Translations under genes and position numbers: made by a program
Shown: piece after piece, positions 5,736-8,224 of the stretch
Position numbering within the stretch: position 1 is the stretch's first letter
Layout of the letters: the number at the start of each line of letters is the position of its first letter
The notes under the pieces: model-generated
Seen by the model: the letters and a program-made list of their open reading frames with translations, nothing else
Told to the model about the DNA's origin: nothing
Database searches by the model: none
Assembly: GCA_001871075.1 (NCBI GenBank)
Contig: MNUP01000058.1
Location: 1-8,224 of the forward strand
From: Candidatus Desantisbacteria bacterium CG1_02_49_89
GTDB taxonomy: Bacteria > Desantisbacteria > UBA1551
Reading direction: 5' to 3'
DNA length: 8,224 nucleotides

Positions 5736-5775
5736 CTGACACTTTGACACGTTGATACGTTGACACGCTGACACG
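5736..5775. repeat. Tandem 8-base repeat, five units, after ccdA
   Basis: Five imperfect copies of TTGACACG run head to tail (5736, 5744, 5752, 5760, 5768). They end 2 bases before the ccdA stop codon at 5778-5780. The other spacer sequence in 5541-5777 (5620-5688) shows no further structure beyond short echoes such as TCAATAG / TCAATAG. Confidence 0.75.
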
Positions 5776-5777
5776 TT

Positions 5778-6479
5778 TTAAAAGCGGATAAGGCCGGTGA
5801 CAAGCGCGATGCCCATAAAAACGAGCAGAAGACCGGAAACCATAGAGATAATTTTAAAATATTTCTTTATTTTCACGAAGAGGCTGAAAACAAGTCCCAC
5901 GAAAATGCTGGTAAGGATAAACGGTATCGCAAGCCCAAGCGAGTAGAAGCTCAGGAGCTTTATGCCCTCGCTCATGTTTTCCTTGGTTGCCGCGATCGCG
6001 AGAATGCTGCCCAGTATGGGCCCAACACAGGGCGTCCACCCAAGAGCGAAAACAAAACCTATCACAAATGAACCCAGCGCGTGCGCGGGCTTGGTATCAA
6101 AGTGGATCTTTTTTTCGATCTGCAGGAATTTCAGGTTGAAGAACCCGGCAACCTGAAGCCCCAAAACGATCACTATTATCCCGCCGATAAGCCCGATAAG
6201 CCGGCGGTTGGAGAAAAGAAAGTTACTGAGTAAAGTCGCGGACGCGCCAAGCGCTATGAATACAACCGAGAATCCCAGCACGAAAAGAAGCGTCTGTCCA
6301 AGGATCCTGGCAAGGTTTTTACTCACTATGGTCTTGGAGCCGCTCTCCCGCAACTCGTCTGCAGAGAACCCCGTAAGGAATGAGAGGTAAACCGGGATAA
6401 GGGGCAGTATGCAGGGGGAGAAGAAAGAAAGAAGCCCTGCTCCGAACGCCATCATAAGAGAAGGAACGCTGGTTTCCAC
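5778..6479 (-). CDS. ccdA: Cytochrome c biogenesis protein CcdA (thiol-disulfide electron carrier)
   Basis: CcdA passes reducing power from cytoplasmic thioredoxin across the inner membrane to extracytoplasmic thioredoxin-like proteins. The 233-residue protein has about six membrane helices and the paired cysteine motifs expected: LSFFSPCILPLIPVYLSFLTG around Cys23 and GWTPCVGPILGSILA around Cys151. Length is normal for the short CcdA form. The first codon is GTG at 6479, 2 bases after the stop of the TlpA-like gene, with AAGG about 10 bases upstream, so translation is probably coupled. Met9/Met10 are possible starts but lack a ribosome binding site and would cut into helix one. The neighbouring TlpA-like lipoprotein is the obvious partner to be kept reduced. 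Confidence 0.95.
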   Translation of the reverse strand: METSVPSLMMAFGAGLLSFFSPCILPLIPVYLSFLTGFSADELRESGSKTIVSKNLARILGQTLLFVLGFSVVFIALGASATLLSNFLFSNRRLIGLIGGIIVIVLGLQVAGFFNLKFLQIEKKIHFDTKPAHALGSFVIGFVFALGWTPCVGPILGSILAIAATKENMSEGIKLLSFYSLGLAIPFILTSIFVGLVFSLFVKIKKYFKIISMVSGLLLVFMGIALVTGLIRF

Positions 6480-6481
6480 TG

Positions 6482-7009
6482 TTATTTACCTTTTTCAAGC
6501 AGTTCCAGTATTACCTGCTCGAACTCTTTCCTGCCTGTCAGGCCCAGGAAACTTTTCACGCTGTTGCCGTCTTTGTCTATGATGAATGTCGTCGGTATTC
6601 CCCGGCTTATATTGTATTTGTCACCGATCTTGTTATCGCCCATCACAAGGATGTAATTTATACCGTTTTTCTCGGCGAATTTCTTCACGGTTTCCGCTCT
6701 TTTATCAAGCGAAACGCCTACCACTTCAAAGCCCTTGTCCGCAAGATCCTTCCTCATCGCGATCAGGTCGGGTATTTCATCCACGCAGTAACCGCACCAG
6801 GTAGCCCAGAAATCGAGCAGTATTACCTTCCCCTTAAGGGAGGAAAGCGTGAAATTGGTCCCGTCCAGCTGCTTGAGGGTGAAATCAGGGGAGTCACCCC
6901 ATTCCACGGCCTTTTTCGCTTTTTCCGCGCACCCGGCAAGCATGCAAAGCGATAACACGGATACGCACATTATCAGGATAACCGAGAACGTCTTTCCGTT
7001 TTTGGCCAT
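6482..7009 (-). CDS. TlpA/ResA-like thioredoxin lipoprotein
   Basis: This 175-residue protein has a lipoprotein signal peptide (hydrophobic 8-24) with the lipobox LAGC and lipidated Cys27, so it should be anchored to a membrane facing the periplasm. The thioredoxin fold follows: PDFTLKQLDG (41-50), LLDFWATWCGYC (64-75) with active-site Cys72 and Cys75, GVSLDK (98-103) and the cis-proline loop GIPTTFIID (137-145, Pro139). This is the TlpA/ResA/AhpC-TSA-like type that reduces protein disulfides, often in cytochrome c or copper-site assembly; the client cannot be told here. AGGAGG lies 4 bases upstream of the ATG at 7009. It sits directly before ccdA (2-base gap) and is probably recharged by it. 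Confidence 0.93.
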   Translation of the reverse strand: MAKNGKTFSVILIMCVSVLSLCMLAGCAEKAKKAVEWGDSPDFTLKQLDGTNFTLSSLKGKVILLDFWATWCGYCVDEIPDLIAMRKDLADKGFEVVGVSLDKRAETVKKFAEKNGINYILVMGDNKIGDKYNISRGIPTTFIIDKDGNSVKSFLGLTGRKEFEQVILELLEKGK

Positions 7010-7030
7010 TGTTCCTCCTGTTTAAATACA

Positions 7031-7103
7031 GATCGAGATTAAGGTACTGACGAAGCGACCACATATCGAGATTGCTTCGTCATTTCATTCCTCGCAATGA
7101 CAT
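7031..7103. repeat. Degenerate copy of the CATTGCGAG palindrome
   Basis: The right part, ATCGAGATTGCTTC (about 7065-7078) ... CCTCGCAATGACATG (7090-7104), matches the right half of the element at 8059-8224 (ATCGAGATTGCC ... GCTCGCAATGACA). The left part GATCGAGATT (7031-7040) and GACGAAGCGA echo the same core. No CTAG ends are present, so it is a truncated or core-only copy. It fills most of the 102-base gap between the permease and the TlpA-like gene. Confidence 0.65.
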
Positions 7104-7111
7104 GAAAAGCA

Positions 7112-8020
7112 TTAACCTATGAAGGAAAAGATGTAGCCAAGGACCAGCGAGGAAATTGAAACAAACGTCAGATAGATTATGAGTATCTTCCAGCCGAATT
7201 CCTTTTTTAAAACAAGTATATTGCCGTATGAGGTGATGGGGCCGGCAAGCAGAAGCACGAATCCGGCTCCCCTGCTCAATCCCTGCGCTATGAAAGCGTG
7301 CACGAGCGGAACGCTTGCAGTTGAACAAATGTACATAACCAGACCGAAAACAAGGGCGAAAAGGTAACCGGAAAACCCCAGCAGGTATTTTTCCATAAGT
7401 ATCCTGATGAACGGGACGGAAACAACCGCGGCTGCAAGCAGGATCCCTATAATGAGTTCAACTCCCATTTCTTTGGGTATGTCAATAAATCCGTAGGTCA
7501 GGACGGAAGCGATCCTGTTCCAGAATCCCTTCCGGTGGTGCCGGTGGTTTTCGTGCTCTCCCTCGCAGCACATCGGGCAGCCTTCTTCAACGCTCTCTAC
7601 CTCAGGATATTTCAGGCGGTTGCCGATTATGCCTATCATCAGTCCCATAAGGACAACGCTGAGGCACAGGAAAAGCGTGAAAGCGGGCCCGAGTAGTTTC
7701 CAGGTAACCAGGATCGCGGACACGGACGTGGCAGGAGTCGCGATGAGGAAAGCGAGCACCGGGCCAAGAGGAACGCCCTTTTTCCTGAACGCCATCGCGA
7801 CCGGCAAAGAACCGAAACAGCACAAAGGCAGTATCATACCCAGGATGGTCACGTAGATAATGGGCAGAATGCCCTTTTTCGCAAGGTGTTTTTCGACGAT
7901 GCTCTGCGGCAGGAACTCGTGTATTATGCCGCTGAGCAGGAAACCCAGCGCGATGCTGGGAAGGATGTCCAGAGCGTAATGCCCAAGGTGGCCCAGGAAG
8001 TGTTTGAAAAACATTTCCAT
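7112..8020 (-). CDS. Permease, DUF318/ArsP-like (SO_0444-type metal efflux) family
   Basis: The 302-residue protein has two membrane halves of about four helices each, joined by a soluble loop. Family landmarks are ILPLCCFGSLPVAMAFRKKG (63-82), FLIATPATSVSA (91-102), YICSTASVPLVHAF (230-243) and LLAGPITSYGNIL (257-269). This fold includes ArsP and the SO_0444-type Cu/Zn efflux permeases. The loop at about 148-163 is rich in metal-binding residues: CPMCC followed by HENHRHH. Cys67-Cys68 sit in the first conserved helix pair. Export of a soft metal ion or metalloid is an inference from family and residues. The start at 8020 has only a weak GGAA upstream; Met3 is an alternative. It is probably the first gene of a unit with the TlpA-like gene and ccdA. 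Confidence 0.85.
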   Translation of the reverse strand: MEMFFKHFLGHLGHYALDILPSIALGFLLSGIIHEFLPQSIVEKHLAKKGILPIIYVTILGMILPLCCFGSLPVAMAFRKKGVPLGPVLAFLIATPATSVSAILVTWKLLGPAFTLFLCLSVVLMGLMIGIIGNRLKYPEVESVEEGCPMCCEGEHENHRHHRKGFWNRIASVLTYGFIDIPKEMGVELIIGILLAAAVVSVPFIRILMEKYLLGFSGYLFALVFGLVMYICSTASVPLVHAFIAQGLSRGAGFVLLLAGPITSYGNILVLKKEFGWKILIIYLTFVSISSLVLGYIFSFIG

Positions 8021-8049
8021 GTGAGTTCCGATTGCTTCTTCGATCCTGG

Positions 8050-8077
8050 ATACTAGATACTAGTGTGGTGCGTCTAA
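8050..8077 (-). promoter_or_regulatory. Possible promoter for the permease unit, partly within the mobile element
   Basis: On the minus strand TTAGAC (8077-8072) and TAGTAT (8055-8050) are 16 bases apart, resembling -35 and -10 boxes, about 30 bases ahead of the start at 8020. The -35-like box lies inside the inverted-repeat element and the -10-like box just outside it. This is weak pattern evidence. Confidence 0.25.
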
Positions 8078-8224
8078 CAGTTCTTTACATTTGGGCTGTC
8101 ATTGCGAGGAGTGTTAACGACGAAGCAATCTCGACCTAAAAATCGAGATTGCCACGCTCCCTTTGGTCGCTCGCAATGACAACTCAAAGCAGAATCAAAT
8201 GTCAAGGGATTTATGTGACACCAC
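8059..8224. mobile_element. Miniature inverted-repeat element upstream of the permease, cut by the window end
   Basis: It begins ACTAGTGTGGTG (8059-8070) and the window stops at CACCAC, the complement of GTGGTG, just where the matching end should be; about 5 bases seem to be missing. The core is a nested palindrome: TGTCATTGCGAG (8097-8108) with CTCGCAATGACA (8170-8181), and GCAATCTCGA (8125-8134) with TCGAGATTGC (8143-8152) around an 8-base loop. No protein is encoded. Bases 8132-8223 are identical to 1-92. Confidence 0.75.
8132..8223. repeat. 92-base direct repeat shared with the window start (1-92)
   Basis: Every base from 8132 to 8223 equals 1 to 92; the next base differs (C at 8224, T at 93). 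The shared segment begins inside the hairpin stem of the mobile element. It reflects either two copies of a young element or overlapping ends of a circular or repeat-bounded assembly. Confidence 0.9.

Noticed and set aside
5557-5775. CRISPR-like array between ccdA and nadA
   Set aside because: Units are 7-10 bases and adjacent, with no regular spacers.
1-8224. Small circular plasmid
   Set aside because: The matching ends suggest it, but the base after the shared 92 differs, the shared sequence is part of a repeated element, no replication gene is present, and nadA is usually chromosomal. Not excluded without read mapping.

Overview
All eight recognisable genes in this window lie on the minus strand. 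They suggest an uncultured, diderm-type bacterium: there is a lipoprotein with a clear lipobox, a CcdA/TlpA thiol-redox pair and bacterial-type signal peptidase I and NadA. The intergenic regions are crowded with short palindromic repeats of the kind seen in many metagenome-derived lineages. A phylum such as Omnitrophota is only a guess; no rRNA or lineage marker is present. The window may be a whole contig, because its two ends carry the same 92-base sequence, which belongs to a small inverted-repeat mobile element.

Left part (1-2530) looks accessory and is visibly AT-rich. From right to left (direction of transcription) it holds a signal peptidase I homologue (1705-2436), a small exported HEAT-repeat protein (937-1377) and an unrecognised protein whose reading frame is still open at base 1 (1-827). 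Each of the three is preceded by a copy of the same 40-50 base repeat (831-880, 1410-1459, 2488-2526). The signal peptidase homologue has alanine where the catalytic serine should be, and its last four residues and stop codon come from a miniature inverted-repeat element (1534-1719). A second copy of that element family cuts into the unrecognised gene at base 98.

Middle part (2534-4279) is a two-gene unit with a 6-base gap: a membrane methyltransferase of the isoprenylcysteine carboxyl methyltransferase type, then a uroporphyrinogen-decarboxylase-fold protein. A plausible promoter and a leader hairpin lie upstream. The 4280-4625 gap also contains a cluster of palindromic repeats.

Right part (4626-8020) reads, in transcription order, as a permease with a Cys/His-rich cytoplasmic loop (7112-8020), a TlpA-like thioredoxin lipoprotein (6482-7009), CcdA (5778-6479, 2 bases after TlpA) and quinolinate synthase NadA (4626-5540). 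CcdA should carry electrons across the membrane to keep the TlpA-like protein reduced; the permease may move metal ions or a metalloid. NadA is a NAD biosynthesis enzyme, separated from the others by tandem repeats and hairpins.

The most interesting signals are the serine-less signal peptidase, the CTAG-flanked miniature element that enters two genes and supplies a stop codon, and the repeat placed ahead of three neighbouring genes. I see no CRISPR array, tRNA, rRNA or complete transposase gene.
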